DNA from: Microbacterium marinilacus
GTDB lineage: Bacteria; Actinomycetota; Actinomycetes; Actinomycetales; Microbacteriaceae
Direction of reading: 5' to 3'
DNA length: 64,000 nt
Assembly (NCBI RefSeq): GCF_019753765.1
Contig: NZ_JAIJZW010000012.1
Coordinates: forward strand, 1 to 64,000
Shown here: one piece after another, positions 32,407 through 41,757 of the stretch
Numbering within the stretch: position 1 is the stretch's first letter
Layout of the letters: the number at the start of each line of letters is the position of its first letter
Made by a program: the position numbers and the translations under genes
Notes under the pieces: generated by a model
What the model was told of the DNA's origin: nothing
What the model saw: only the letters and a program-made list of their open reading frames with translations
The model's database searches: none

Positions 32407-33422
32407 TGGGCCTGCGCATCGTGCACGTCGTGTGCTCCGCCGCGTTCGCCGGCGTCGAGCGCTACGTCCTCGGCGCGGCTCTCCAGCAGGCGGCGCGCGG
32501 GCATCGGGTGACGGTGATCGGCGGCGACCCCGGGGTCTTCCCCGCGGCGCTCGCCGCGCGGGGAATCGGCTGGCTGCCCGGGGCCGGCGTCGCCGAGGCC
32601 GGTCGCGCGCTCCGCCGCATCCCGCACATGGACGTCGTCAACAGCCACATGACCGACGCCGACGTGGTCGCGGCCGTCGCCGCGCGCCGCGGCGCGGCTC
32701 TCGTGAGCACCCGGCACTTCGCCGCGCCCCGCGGCAGCAGCCGGTCGCGTCGTGCCGTCGCCCGGGCGGCGTCGCGTCGGCTGAGCGCGCAGATCGCGAT
32801 CTCGCACTACGTCGCCGCGCACGTCGAGGGCGACAGCGAGGTCATCCACACGGGCGTCGAGGAGGCGGAGCCCGCCCGCGGGCCGCGCGGACGCACGGTG
32901 CTCGTCGCGCAGCGCCTGGAGCCCGAGAAGCACACCGCCGACGTGCTGCACGGCTGGCGGCGCGCCACGGCTCGCGCGGCGGGGTGGCGCCTGCAGATCG
33001 CGGGCGACGGTTCGGAGCGCGGCTCCCTGGAGCGACTGGCGCGCGAGCTGGGGGTGGCGGGCACGGTCGACTTCCTCGGCTTCGTCCGCGACGTGTCGGC
33101 GCTCTACGACCGGTCGTCGCTGCTGGTGGCGCCGACCGCGCGCGAGGGGCTCGGGCTGTCGGTGATCGAGGCGATGGCGCACGCCCTGCCGGTCCTCGCC
33201 TCCGACGCGGGCGGGCATCGCGAGACCGTCGGGGGCGCGCAGGGCGCGGAGCTGTTCCGCCCGGGCGACGCGGATGCGCTCGCGGCGAGGCTCGACGCGC
33301 TCGTCGCGGACGACGCCCGCCGCGCGGCATACGGAGAGGCGCTGCGTGCCCGGCAGCGCGCGGCGTTCTCGGTCGGGCGGCAGACGGAGCACACGCTCGA
33401 GCTGTACGAGCGCCTGGGATGA
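32406..33422 (+). CDS. GT4-family glycosyltransferase
   Basis: 338 residues. Begins RIVHVVCSAAFAGVERYV; has LVAQRLEPEKHTADVLHGW in the donor domain and AREGLGLSVIEAMAHALP (EX7E). ATG uses the A of the upstream TGA (TGATG), so it is translationally coupled to the fusion gene. No membrane segments. Its stop again overlaps the next ATG. Sugar and acceptor unknown. Confidence 0.85.
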   Translation: MGLRIVHVVCSAAFAGVERYVLGAALQQAARGHRVTVIGGDPGVFPAALAARGIGWLPGAGVAEAGRALRRIPHMDVVNSHMTDADVVAAVAARRGAALVSTRHFAAPRGSSRSRRAVARAASRRLSAQIAISHYVAAHVEGDSEVIHTGVEEAEPARGPRGRTVLVAQRLEPEKHTADVLHGWRRATARAAGWRLQIAGDGSERGSLERLARELGVAGTVDFLGFVRDVSALYDRSSLLVAPTAREGLGLSVIEAMAHALPVLASDAGGHRETVGGAQGAELFRPGDADALAARLDALVADDARRAAYGEALRARQRAAFSVGRQTEHTLELYERLG

Positions 33423-34552
33423 GCCGCCCTCTCGTCGTCGTCTCGCTCGAGCCCTGGGACGAGGTGCGCCGCCGCAACCAGTACCTCGTCGGCGGGCTGC
33501 TCGACGCGGACGTCGCCCGCACGGCGCTCTTCGTCGAGCCGCCGGCCGATCCGCTGTACGAGCTGCGCTCGGGCAGGCGCCCCCGCCTCGCCTCCGGCCT
33601 GCGGACGTCGCAGGCGTACGGGGGCCGGCTGCGGCTGCTCGAACCGGTCAAGTCGCTCCCGCGCGCGGTCGGCCCGCTGGCCGACCGCATCCTGCACGAC
33701 CAGGTGCGCCGCGCGGTCGACCGGCTCGGCTGGCGCGATCCGATCCTCTGGGTCAACGACCCGCGATGGTGGGGCCTCGCGGCTCGCACGGGCTGGGACA
33801 CGGTCTACGACATCACGGACGACTGGACGCGCGCGGACCGCGCCCCGCGGGAGCACGCCCGCCTCGTCGCGGGCGACGAGGCGCTGCTCGCGTTGAGCGC
33901 GCGGGTCGTCGTGTGCTCCACGGGCCTGGCGGAGACCAAGCGGGCATCGCGCCCCGTGACGCTCATCCCCAACGCGGTCGACGTCGCGCGCTATCGCCGC
34001 CCCCTCCCGAGGCCCGGGGACCTGCCGGAGGGGCCGGTCGCCCTCTATCTGGGGACGCTCCACGAGGACAGGCTCGACGTCGGCCTGCTGCAGCGGACCG
34101 CCGCACGCGTCGCGGGGGCCGGCGGGACGGTCGTCCTCGTGGGGCCCGACGCACTGTCCGCCCGCCACGGCGAGCTGCTGCGCGCGACGCCGGGACTGCT
34201 CCTGCTCGGCGCGCGCGCCTGGGACGCCGTCCCCGCCTACCTCCAGCACGCGCAGGCGCTGATCGTCCCGCACCTCGTCTCGCCGTTCACCGACAGCCTC
34301 GATCCCATCAAGGCGTACGAGTACCTCGCCGTCGGCCGCCCGGTCGTGGCGACGCCGGTCGCGGGCTTCCGCGAGCGCGCCGGCCGGCGGGGCGTGACGG
34401 TGGTGCCCGCCACGGGCTTCCCGGGCGCGGTGGCCGGGGCGCTGGGGACGAGCGCGGAGGGCGCGCGCGAGCAGGTGCCCGACTGGTCGCAGCGCGTCGC
34501 CGACTACGACGCGCTGCTGCGCGGCCTGGGATCCCCGGGCGGAGACGGATAG
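33419..34552 (+). CDS. GT-B glycosyltransferase (TuaH-like)
   Basis: 377 residues. Contains RNQYLVGGL, YDITDDWTRA, CSTGLAETK, LIPNAVDVARY and SPFTDSLDPIKAYEYLAVGRPVV, features of the GT-B subgroup that includes teichuronic acid and exopolysaccharide transferases. ATG overlaps the previous stop. The last 49 bp overlap the 3' end of the opposite-strand phosphatase gene. It ends the rightward run 26644-34552. Confidence 0.8.
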   Translation: MSRPLVVVSLEPWDEVRRRNQYLVGGLLDADVARTALFVEPPADPLYELRSGRRPRLASGLRTSQAYGGRLRLLEPVKSLPRAVGPLADRILHDQVRRAVDRLGWRDPILWVNDPRWWGLAARTGWDTVYDITDDWTRADRAPREHARLVAGDEALLALSARVVVCSTGLAETKRASRPVTLIPNAVDVARYRRPLPRPGDLPEGPVALYLGTLHEDRLDVGLLQRTAARVAGAGGTVVLVGPDALSARHGELLRATPGLLLLGARAWDAVPAYLQHAQALIVPHLVSPFTDSLDPIKAYEYLAVGRPVVATPVAGFRERAGRRGVTVVPATGFPGAVAGALGTSAEGAREQVPDWSQRVADYDALLRGLGSPGGDG

Positions 34553-35112
34553 AGCCACGCGACGAGCGACGCCGCGTGGGCCTGCAGCTCGTCGGCGAGG
34601 CGCCGCCACGCGCGCGGCGGTCCGCGGAGGGGATCGGGGGTGTCGTCCGCGTCGCCGCCGAAGAGCCGGGAGCCCGCGTCGTCGACCGCGACATCGTCGA
34701 GCCAGGGACCGAGGCGATCCGCCGGAGGGCTCGGATGCCGCGGCGCCCAGTCGTCGAACTGCCGCACCGTGAAGACGCGCCCGCGGGCGGCGTCATGGCT
34801 CGCGACGAGCTCGCGCGAGTGGACGCGCTCCATCGTGAGCACGAGATCGAACCGCGCGAGGTCGAGGTCGCGCACCGGCTCGCTGCGATGCCCGGCCAGG
34901 TCGATTCCCCGCCGGCGAGCCGTCGCGACTCCGACGGCCGGGGTCGAGGCGCCGCCGGCCAGCAGCCCGGCCGACGCGACGACGAGCGGCAGCGTGCCCG
35001 CCGTCCCGCGCAGCGCGTGCTCGGCGAGTGGCGACCGGCACCGGTTGGCGGTGCAGACGTAGAGGACGCGCACAGACCGGGGTGCGTCCGAGGACGAGCC
35101 CGCGCGCGCCAT
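34504..35112 (-). CDS. Low-molecular-weight protein tyrosine phosphatase (Wzb-like)
   Basis: 202 residues. The active-site loop is VCTANRCRS with nucleophile Cys20 and Arg26 (CX5R), and a late DDTPDPL supplies the Asp-Pro general acid. It would dephosphorylate the partner tyrosine kinase or glycan enzymes. ATG lies 5 nt after the stop of the kinase-like gene, forming the usual Wzc-Wzb pair that controls capsule or EPS chain length. At 202 residues it is longer than the typical 150; the extra part is a Pro/Arg/Ser C-terminal tail and loops. Confidence 0.88.
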   Translation of the reverse strand: MARAGSSSDAPRSVRVLYVCTANRCRSPLAEHALRGTAGTLPLVVASAGLLAGGASTPAVGVATARRRGIDLAGHRSEPVRDLDLARFDLVLTMERVHSRELVASHDAARGRVFTVRQFDDWAPRHPSPPADRLGPWLDDVAVDDAGSRLFGGDADDTPDPLRGPPRAWRRLADELQAHAASLVAWLYPSPPGDPRPRSSAS

Positions 35113-35117
35113 CCGGG

Positions 35118-36680
35118 TCAGCGTGCGTCCGCGCCCGCCGGCTCGGCGCCGGCCGGGTCGGAGCGTGTGTCGCGCTGGTAGTAGGCGGCGTACGAGGCGG
35201 GCAGGCGACGACGGGAACGGTTGGCCACGACGCCGAGCACCTTCGCTCCGTTGAGGGACAGCTCGTCCACGACGGACGTCAGGCGCTCGCGGGTCGTGCG
35301 GCCCATGGCCGTGACGACCACCGCCCCCGCCGCGTGGGACGCCAGCAGCGCGGCGTCGGTGAGCGCGAGCGACGGCGGCGCGTCGACGAGCACGATGTCG
35401 GCGGTCTCGCCGAGGTGCCCCAGCACCGTGCCGAGCTCGGGCAGCGCCAGCAGATCCGAGGTGTCGGTGTCCGCCGTGCCCGCGGGCAGGAGGCGCAGCC
35501 CCGGCACGCCGCTGTCGCGCAGCAGTGCGTCGATGCGCCTGGCGGAGGGGCGCGTGCCACGGGCGGCGTCCCGCAGCAGCTCGGCGAGGCCGGGGCCGTC
35601 CGCGTCGTCGCCGAAGTGATCGGGCAGGGCCGGGCGGCGCAGGTCCCCGCCGACCAGCACGGTGCTCTTGCCGGCGCGCGCCCAGGTGACGGCGAGGCGG
35701 GAGGAGACGAACGACTTGCCGTCGCCGGGCTCGACGCTGGTGAGGACGACGATCGTCGGCCCTTCGCGCGGCAGCAGCACCTGCATGCTGGTGCGCAGGC
35801 TGCGCAGCCCCTCGTTGAGCGGCGAGTTCCGGCGCGCGGCGGCGGCGAGCGACTCCTGCGACTTCGCCACCGCGCGGTCGTAGGGGAGCTCCGCGAGCAG
35901 TGGGGCGCCGGAGAGCGCCGCGAGGTCCTGGTGCCGGCGGATCCGCGCGTCGAACTGCTCGGCGATGAGCGCGAGGCCGATGCCGGCGAGGAGCCCGGCG
36001 CTCAGAGCGGCCGCGATGATCAGCGCCGGCGGGGTGCCCTGACGCTCGCCCTCGGAGGCGGGCGTCGTGACGGTGGCCGGCGCTGCGGCTCCGCCGATCC
36101 GGGAGATCTGCGCGGCCAGCGCGTTCATGTTGTCGAGCTCGCGGGTCAGGTCCGCTGCGGCGATGAGGTCGTCGGGGTCGTCCCGCGCGACGTCCTGCAG
36201 CTCCTGCGCGCGTGCGACGGCCGCGTCGTACTGCTCCTGCAGCGACTGCGTGCCGGTCTCGACCTGCGCCGCGACGTAGGCGACGAACGCCTCAGCGACG
36301 GCGTCGGCGCGCAGGCGGGACTGCTCCGCGGTCCCCCCGATCGCGGTGACACGGATCTGGTCGGCTCGGGTCCCCTCGAGGATCGCGTAGGACACCGCGT
36401 CCTCCAGGGCGGCGGAGGGCTCGCCGAGGCGCGTGGCGGCATCGTCGAGCACCGCGGGGGAGACCACGGCTGCCGCCTCCAGGTCGATCTCGACGCTGCC
36501 GAACAGCTCCTGCAGCTGCCCCGATGCGGCGGCCGAGCTCAGCCGCAGCGTCGTCGTGGAGGCGTACTCCGGAGCCTGGCGCGCGGTGTACAGGCCGGCG
36601 GCGAGGCCGGCGACCAGCAGGACCACGACGACCACCCACAGGCGGCGCCAGAGGGCGGCGAGGATCTGGCGGAAGGTCAC
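35118..36680 (-). CDS. Polysaccharide chain-length protein with BY-kinase domain (Wzc-like)
   Basis: 520 residues. N-terminal membrane segment (about 14-32), outside Wzz domain with a short coiled-coil region, second membrane segment (about 215-240), then a cytoplasmic tyrosine-kinase domain: Walker A GDGKS (Lys322), Walker A' region VLVGGDLRRP and Walker B IVLVDAPP. The first Asp of the Walker A' DxD is Gly here, so kinase activity may be reduced. A small Tyr cluster (YAAYY) lies near the C-terminus as the likely autophosphorylation site. GTG start with CAGGAG upstream. It controls polymer length and export together with the phosphatase. Confidence 0.88.
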   Translation of the reverse strand: MTFRQILAALWRRLWVVVVVLLVAGLAAGLYTARQAPEYASTTTLRLSSAAASGQLQELFGSVEIDLEAAAVVSPAVLDDAATRLGEPSAALEDAVSYAILEGTRADQIRVTAIGGTAEQSRLRADAVAEAFVAYVAAQVETGTQSLQEQYDAAVARAQELQDVARDDPDDLIAAADLTRELDNMNALAAQISRIGGAAAPATVTTPASEGERQGTPPALIIAAALSAGLLAGIGLALIAEQFDARIRRHQDLAALSGAPLLAELPYDRAVAKSQESLAAAARRNSPLNEGLRSLRTSMQVLLPREGPTIVVLTSVEPGDGKSFVSSRLAVTWARAGKSTVLVGGDLRRPALPDHFGDDADGPGLAELLRDAARGTRPSARRIDALLRDSGVPGLRLLPAGTADTDTSDLLALPELGTVLGHLGETADIVLVDAPPSLALTDAALLASHAAGAVVVTAMGRTTRERLTSVVDELSLNGAKVLGVVANRSRRRLPASYAAYYQRDTRSDPAGAEPAGADAR

Positions 36681-36747
36681 GGGACTCCTGCGTGCACGAG
36701 ACGGGACGTCGCCACTGTCGTGGGACCGCCCTCCGGTGAGGGTGCGG

Positions 36748-38190
36748 TCAGCCTATCCGTCCGGGCGCGGATTCCGTTCGCCTTTTCTGCCCCGGCTCCG
36801 GCGGCCTCGGCAGCGGGCCGCGTGCCCGCTCGAGCTGCGCCGCGAGGCCGAGGACGGCCGCCTCGCCCCCGGGGCGGCCCACGAGCTGCACGGAGACGGG
36901 ATGACCGTTCTCGGCGGAGGCCACCGGCACCGTGATCGCCGGCAGCCCCGCGACGTTCACGAAGCTGCTGTACGGCGCGTAGAGGCACTGCCGCACGAAG
37001 CTGCTCTCCGGATCGTCCTGCGCGAACCAGCCGATCGGCCTCGGGGGCAGCGCGAGGGCAGGGGTGAGGACGGCGTCGAACCGCGCGAACGCCTCGATCG
37101 TGAGCCGCTCGAACGAGCGCGCCGCGGCGTAGCCGCCCAGGAGCCGCTCGGCCGTCAGGGCGCGTCCGGATCGGATGAGCCAGGCCGTGATCGGCTCGAC
37201 GTCGTCCAGACGCTCGTCGGGCACCGGGATCCGTGCCGCCGACGCTGCCCACAGCGTCATGAACATGTCGGCGTACGGTGCGGGCCGCCACTCGAACGGC
37301 GTCACGTGGTGCTCCGCTCCGAGCGCGCTCGCCGCACCGAGGACGGCGGCGCGCGCGTCGGCGTCCAGCTCGACCTCGAGCGTCTCCTGCCACGGCGACG
37401 CGGTCGTGACGCCGATCCGCAGGCCTCCGGTCTCGGCGCGGGCCGCCTCGGCGAACGGGCCCTCGCCCGGCGCCCGCGTCGCGTACGGGAGCGTTCCGGG
37501 CGTCCCGATCAGGGCGTCGAGCAGCAGCGCCGCGTCGTCGGCCGACCGGGCGATCGGCCCGGCGACCGCGAGGCCGTCGGGCGACTCCATCCCGGCGCCC
37601 GCCGGGACCTGTCCGCGCGACGGCTTGAGGCCGACGACGCCGACGGTCGCCGCCGGGATCCGGATCGAGCCGCCGCCGTCGGACGCGGGCGCCGCGGGCA
37701 GCAGGCCGGCCGAGACGGCGGCGGCGGCTCCTCCGCTCGATCCGCCGGCGCCGTCGCGAGGGTCCCACGGGTCGCGCGCCGGGGGACCGATGCGCGTCTC
37801 GGTGAAGCCCGTGAGACCGAACTCGGGCGTGCTGGTCTTTCCGAGGCTGATCGCCCCGGCCGCGTCGAGCGCGAGCGCCATCGGGTCGGAGCGGGCCGGC
37901 ACGTGGTCGACGTTGAGACGCGAGCCGTACCGCGTGGGCACGCCGGCCCGCGCGGTGAGGTCCTTGTCGGCCAGCGGCACTCCCCACAGCGGCGGGGCGT
38001 CGGCGGGCGGGGCGCCGAGCGCGGCGGCGCGCCGCAGCGCGGCCTCGCCCGTGACCTCGGCGAACGCGCCGAGGCCGTCCTGCGCCGCGATGCGCCCGAG
38101 GAAGTGCGCAGCGGCCTCGACCGGCGTCACCTCCCCGGCGCGCAGCGCGGCGGCCAGGGCGCGCAGCGTCAGCTCGTGCAGGGCGGTCAT
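36748..38190 (-). CDS. Amidase (amidase-signature family)
   Basis: 480 residues. The Ser-cisSer-Lys triad is visible: Lys in PLADKD, GGSSGGAAAAVSAGLLPAA holding the cis-Ser, and DGGGSIRIPA with the nucleophile Ser. Hydrolyses an amide; no partner such as GatB/GatC is nearby, so it is not the Gln-tRNA amidotransferase subunit. ATG preceded by a strong GGAGGA. It stands alone between the kinase gene and cysE. Substrate unknown. Confidence 0.88.
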   Translation of the reverse strand: MTALHELTLRALAAALRAGEVTPVEAAAHFLGRIAAQDGLGAFAEVTGEAALRRAAALGAPPADAPPLWGVPLADKDLTARAGVPTRYGSRLNVDHVPARSDPMALALDAAGAISLGKTSTPEFGLTGFTETRIGPPARDPWDPRDGAGGSSGGAAAAVSAGLLPAAPASDGGGSIRIPAATVGVVGLKPSRGQVPAGAGMESPDGLAVAGPIARSADDAALLLDALIGTPGTLPYATRAPGEGPFAEAARAETGGLRIGVTTASPWQETLEVELDADARAAVLGAASALGAEHHVTPFEWRPAPYADMFMTLWAASAARIPVPDERLDDVEPITAWLIRSGRALTAERLLGGYAAARSFERLTIEAFARFDAVLTPALALPPRPIGWFAQDDPESSFVRQCLYAPYSSFVNVAGLPAITVPVASAENGHPVSVQLVGRPGGEAAVLGLAAQLERARGPLPRPPEPGQKRRTESAPGRIG

Positions 38191-38237
38191 CCGGCTCCTC
38201 TTCCTCCTCCGCGGAGTGTCATATCGCACTCGGCGGC

Positions 38238-38269
38238 ACCCCGTGAGTGCCATACGGCACTCACGGGGT
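38238..38269 (-). terminator. Hairpin directly after cysE
   Basis: A perfect inverted repeat (arms 38238-38251 and 38256-38269, core ccccgtgagtgcc / ggcactcacgggg, loop of 4 nt) touches the cysE stop codon. No U-tract follows on the minus strand. A neighbouring short copy (gcactcggcggcacc) suggests a related degenerate element. Likely ends the cysK-cysE transcript. Confidence 0.65.
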
Positions 38270-38832
38270 CAGATCGCGTACTCGGGTGCGGTGAGGATCG
38301 CCCGGGACACGTCGTCGTCGCGGCGGGGGCGGGCCTTGGCGGGCACCCCCACCAGCACGCTCCCGGGCGGCGCGTCGCGGGTGACGACGGCGTTGGCGCC
38401 CACCAGGCTGTGGGCGCCGACGGTGACGGGGCCCAGGATCTTGGCTCCGGCGCCGACGGCGACGCCGTCGCCGAGCGTGGGGTGCCGCTTGCCCTTCTCC
38501 GTCGAGCGACCGCCCAGCGTCACGCCGTGGTACAGCAGCACGTCGTCGCCCACCTCGGCCGTCTCGCCGATGACCACGCCCATGCCGTGGTCGATGAACA
38601 GGCGGCGTCCGATCGTCGCGCCGGGGTGGATCTCGATGCCCGTCAGCGCGCGCGCCACCTGCGAGATGGCGCGCGCGACGAAGCGGGCGCCGCGCCGCCA
38701 CAGCCGGTGCGCGACGCGGTGCGCCCACACCGCGTGCAGGCCGGGGTAGAGCAGGGCGATCTCGACGCCCCCGCGGGCGGCGGGGTCTCGCAGCCGCGCC
38801 GCCGCGACGTCCTCGCGGATCCCGCCGAACAC
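38269..38832 (-). CDS. cysE: Serine O-acetyltransferase
   Basis: 187 residues, short cytosolic type. Left-handed beta-helix with hexapeptide repeats ([23 protein letters not shown], shown here as [10 protein letters not shown] and [18 protein letters not shown]); catalytic His in DHG and the loop YHGVTLGG. Makes O-acetylserine for cysteine synthase. GTG start lies 4 nt after the cysK stop, so it is co-transcribed with cysK. The C-terminal Ile tail (PEYAI) is the feature that docks into the CysK active site to form the cysteine synthase complex. Confidence 0.93.
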   Translation of the reverse strand: MFGGIREDVAAARLRDPAARGGVEIALLYPGLHAVWAHRVAHRLWRRGARFVARAISQVARALTGIEIHPGATIGRRLFIDHGMGVVIGETAEVGDDVLLYHGVTLGGRSTEKGKRHPTLGDGVAVGAGAKILGPVTVGAHSLVGANAVVTRDAPPGSVLVGVPAKARPRRDDDVSRAILTAPEYAI

Positions 38833-38835
38833 GCC

Positions 38836-39774
38836 TCAGCCCTCGCGCAGGTCCTCGAACAGTGCGGTGCTCAGGTACCGCTCGCCGGTGTCGGGGACGA
38901 TCACGACGATGCGCTTTCCCGCGCTCTCCGGCCGCCGCGCGATCTCGAGCGCCGCCCACACGGCTGCACCCGAAGACATGCCGACGAGCAGCCCCTCGCG
39001 GGCCGCCAGCTCTCGGGCCACCCGCAGCGAGTCCTCGAACCCGACCGGCACGACCTCGTCGATGACCTCGCGGTCGAGGATCGCGGGCTGGAAGTTCGGT
39101 CCGATGCCCTGGATCTTGTGCGGGCCCGGACGCCCCTCGCTCAGGACGGGGGAGTCCTTCGGCTCGACGGCGACCACGCGGACGCCCGGCACCTTCTCCT
39201 TCAGCACCTGTCCGACGCCCGTGATCGTGCCGCCCGTGCCGACGCCGGCCACGAAGACGTCCACGCGTCCGTCCGTGTCCGTCAGGATCTCCTCGGCCGT
39301 CGTGCGGCGGTGGATCGCCGGGTTCGCCTCGTTCTCGAACTGCCGGGCCCAGATGGCGCCCGGCGTCTCGGAGACGATGCGCTTGGCCTCCTCGACCGCG
39401 AACGACATGCCCTTGGTGGGGTCGGTGAGCACGAGCTCGGCGCCGAACGCCTTCAGCAGCACGCGGCGCTCCTTCGACATCGACGCGGGCATCGTCAGGA
39501 TGACCCGGTAGCCGCGCGCCGCGCCGACCATGGCGAGCGCGATGCCGGTGTTGCCGCTCGTCGACTCCACGATGGTGCCGCCCGGCTTCAGCTCTCCCGA
39601 GGCCTCCGCGGCGTCCACGAGCGCGATGCCGAGGCGGTCCTTCACGCTCGAGGCGGGGTTGTAGAACTCGAGCTTGACCAGAACCTCGGCGTCGGTGCCG
39701 TCGGTCACGCGGTTCAGGCGCACGAGCGGGGTGCCGCCGAACGCGGTGGTGATGTCGGCGTGGATGCCGGGCAT
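38836..39774 (-). CDS. cysK: Cysteine synthase A
   Basis: 312 residues. PLP enzyme: Lys in [11 protein letters not shown], substrate loop [15 protein letters not shown]-phosphate loop [10 protein letters not shown] and a final Ser in GMSSGAA. Condenses O-acetylserine with sulfide. ATG start with GAGGAGG upstream decides against the longer frame. First gene of the cysK-cysE pair; divergent from prmC, with a 192-bp shared upstream region. Confidence 0.95.
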   Translation of the reverse strand: MPGIHADITTAFGGTPLVRLNRVTDGTDAEVLVKLEFYNPASSVKDRLGIALVDAAEASGELKPGGTIVESTSGNTGIALAMVGAARGYRVILTMPASMSKERRVLLKAFGAELVLTDPTKGMSFAVEEAKRIVSETPGAIWARQFENEANPAIHRRTTAEEILTDTDGRVDVFVAGVGTGGTITGVGQVLKEKVPGVRVVAVEPKDSPVLSEGRPGPHKIQGIGPNFQPAILDREVIDEVVPVGFEDSLRVARELAAREGLLVGMSSGAAVWAALEIARRPESAGKRIVVIVPDTGERYLSTALFEDLREG

Positions 39775-39953
39775 GCGGTCCTCCTCGATGTGGACGTGTG
39801 GGGCGGACGGGCGCCGCCGGACACCAGCGTAGGACGCCCGCGTGGGCCGCGTCACGCGGATGACGAAATCGCGGAGGGGCCCCGCCCGCCCATATGCCGA
39901 GGCGGGCATCCCGCCATCGCCGCCCATCTCGCGCCCGGAATCCCGGCCCCACT

Positions 39954-39959
39954 AGGCTG
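39954..39959 (+). promoter_or_regulatory. -10 box (TAGGCT) of prmC
   Basis: TAGGCT ends 7 nt before the prmC ATG at 39967, indicating a leaderless transcript. No Shine-Dalgarno is seen between them. Confidence 0.6.
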
Positions 39960-39966
39960 GCTCCTC

Positions 39967-40884
39967 ATGACCGCCGTTCCCGTCAGCGATGCCGCCCCGC
40001 GCGCCGCGGGCGACGCCGTGCGCGATGTCCTCCAGCAGGCGGCGCAGCGCCTCGCAGGCGCGGGGGTGCCCGATCCGCAGGTCGACGCCGAGCTGCTGCT
40101 GGCCCACCTGCGCGGGCAGAGCCGGGGCGAGGTGCAGGCGGCCGTGGTCCGCGGCGACGACCTGACGCGGGCCGAGGCGGACGCGTACGAGACCCTGGTC
40201 GCGCGCCGAGCCGCGCGGGAGCCGCTGCAGCACATCACGGGGGTCGCCTACTTCCGCCACCTCGAGCTGGCCGTCGGCCCCGGTGTCTTCGTGCCCCGAC
40301 CCGAGACCGAGACGGTCGCGCAGATCGCCATCGACGCGCTGCGCGCGGCGCCGGGCCCCTGGCCCGAGGGAGAGGGGCCGGTGGGCGTCGACCTCGGCGC
40401 CGGCAGCGGCGCGATCGCGCTGTCGCTCGCGACCGAGGTGCCGCACGCGCGGATCCATGCCGCGGAGAACTCGCCGTACGCGTTCGTCTGGACGAAGGAG
40501 AACGTGCGCCGGGTCGGCGCCGAGAACCTGCGCCTGGTCTTCGCCGACCTCGCCGTCGCGTTCGCCGACCTCGACGGCACCGTCGACGTCGTGGTCTCCA
40601 ACCCGCCGTACGTGCCCGACGACGCGATCCCGCGCGACCCCGAGGTGAGGCTGCACGACCCCGAGGCGGCGCTCTACGGCGGCCCGGACGGCCTCGACGT
40701 CGTGCGTCAGCTCAGCCACGTGGGCCGGCGCCTGCTGCGCGCCGGCGGCACGCTCGTCATCGAGCATGGCGAGCTGCAGGGCACCCAGATCCGCGAGCTG
40801 CTCACGGCGGACGGCTGGCGCGCGGCGGCGACGCATCCCGACCTCACGCTCCGCGATCGCACCACCACCGCGATCCGGCCCTGA
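39967..40884 (+). CDS. prmC: Release factor glutamine N5-methyltransferase
   Basis: 305 residues. SAM-binding GVDLGAGSGAIALSLA and the catalytic SNPPYVPD motif (NPPY) after an N-terminal helical domain with PLQHITGVAYF and FVPRPETE. Methylates the GGQ glutamine of release factors. The usual partner prfA is not directly upstream; cysK is instead. Followed by sua5 after 147 bp, a common order in actinobacteria. Confidence 0.95.
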   Translation: MTAVPVSDAAPRAAGDAVRDVLQQAAQRLAGAGVPDPQVDAELLLAHLRGQSRGEVQAAVVRGDDLTRAEADAYETLVARRAAREPLQHITGVAYFRHLELAVGPGVFVPRPETETVAQIAIDALRAAPGPWPEGEGPVGVDLGAGSGAIALSLATEVPHARIHAAENSPYAFVWTKENVRRVGAENLRLVFADLAVAFADLDGTVDVVVSNPPYVPDDAIPRDPEVRLHDPEAALYGGPDGLDVVRQLSHVGRRLLRAGGTLVIEHGELQGTQIRELLTADGWRAAATHPDLTLRDRTTTAIRP

Positions 40885-41017
40885 CCGACAGCCGCCGCGG
40901 GGAGCGGAGGCTCTCGATCAGGCTCGTCCGGTCATCGACCGGTGGGCCGTCGACAGGTCCTCCGGCGACGGCCTCGTCGGCCCGGCAGAGGAACCGTGGC
41001 GCGCGGGCGGCGGCACG

Positions 41018-41023
41018 TAGACT
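41018..41023 (+). promoter_or_regulatory. -10 box (TAGACT) of sua5
   Basis: TAGACT lies 8 nt before the ATG at 41032. It implies that sua5 and the genes coupled to it have their own leaderless promoter besides any read-through from prmC. Confidence 0.55.
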
Positions 41024-41031
41024 TGTCCGCG

Positions 41032-41757
41032 ATGTCCTCCCCTCTCTTCGACTGCGGCGACGAGGCGCAGCTGCTGGCCGGCATGCGCCAGGCGCGTCAG
41101 GCGATCGCGCGCGGCAGCCTCGTCGTGATGCCCACCGACACGGTGTACGGCGTCGCGGCCGACGCGTTCAGCGCGAGCGCCGTGCAGGCGCTGCTCGACG
41201 CCAAGGGCCGCGGACGGCAGCAGCCGCCGCCCGTCCTCGTGTCCGGCCCCGACGCCATGCGGGCGCTGGTCGAGCAGGTGCCCGAGGCCGTCGACCGCCT
41301 CGTGGAGAGGTTCTGGCCGGGCGGCCTCACGATCGTGCTGCCCGCGCAGCCCTCGCTGTCGTGGGACCTGGGCGAGACCAAGGGCACCGTCGCCGTGCGC
41401 ATGCCCGATCACCGCATCGCCCTCGAGCTCCTGACCGAGACGGGCCCGCTCGCGGTCTCCAGCGCCAACCTGACCGGTCGCCCGGCCGCCGTGACGGGCG
41501 ACGACGCGCGCGCCATGCTCGGCGACAGCATCGCCGTCTACCTCGACGACGGGCCGTCTCGCACGGGAGTGGCCTCGACCATCGTCGACGCGACCTCCCT
41601 GGTGGGGCCCCGCGAGGCCGAGGACCCGCCGCGGGTGCGGATCCTGCGCGACGGCGCGGTCACGCGCGACGAGCTCGCGGACGTGCTGGGCGAGCTGCTC
41701 GAGCTGCCGGAGCACGAGCCGAACCGGCCCGCGCCTGCCCGGGAACCGCTCGAGTGA
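41032..41757 (+). CDS. sua5: L-threonylcarbamoyladenylate synthase
   Basis: 241 residues. YrdC/Sua5 core: SLVVMPTDTVYGVAAD, KGRG..PPPVLV, FWPGGLTIVLP, VAVRMPDH and SSANLTGRPA. Makes the precursor of the t6A37 modification of ANN-decoding tRNAs. It lacks the extra C-terminal Sua5 domain and so is the short YrdC/YwlC type. The stop overlaps the wecA GTG. Confidence 0.93.
   Translation: MSSPLFDCGDEAQLLAGMRQARQAIARGSLVVMPTDTVYGVAADAFSASAVQALLDAKGRGRQQPPPVLVSGPDAMRALVEQVPEAVDRLVERFWPGGLTIVLPAQPSLSWDLGETKGTVAVRMPDHRIALELLTETGPLAVSSANLTGRPAAVTGDDARAMLGDSIAVYLDDGPSRTGVASTIVDATSLVGPREAEDPPRVRILRDGAVTRDELADVLGELLELPEHEPNRPAPAREPLE

Noticed and set aside
36433-39966. Very long open frame running into prmC on the plus strand
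   Set aside because: It covers the opposite-strand amidase, cysE and cysK and is only an effect of high GC; prmC starts at 39967.
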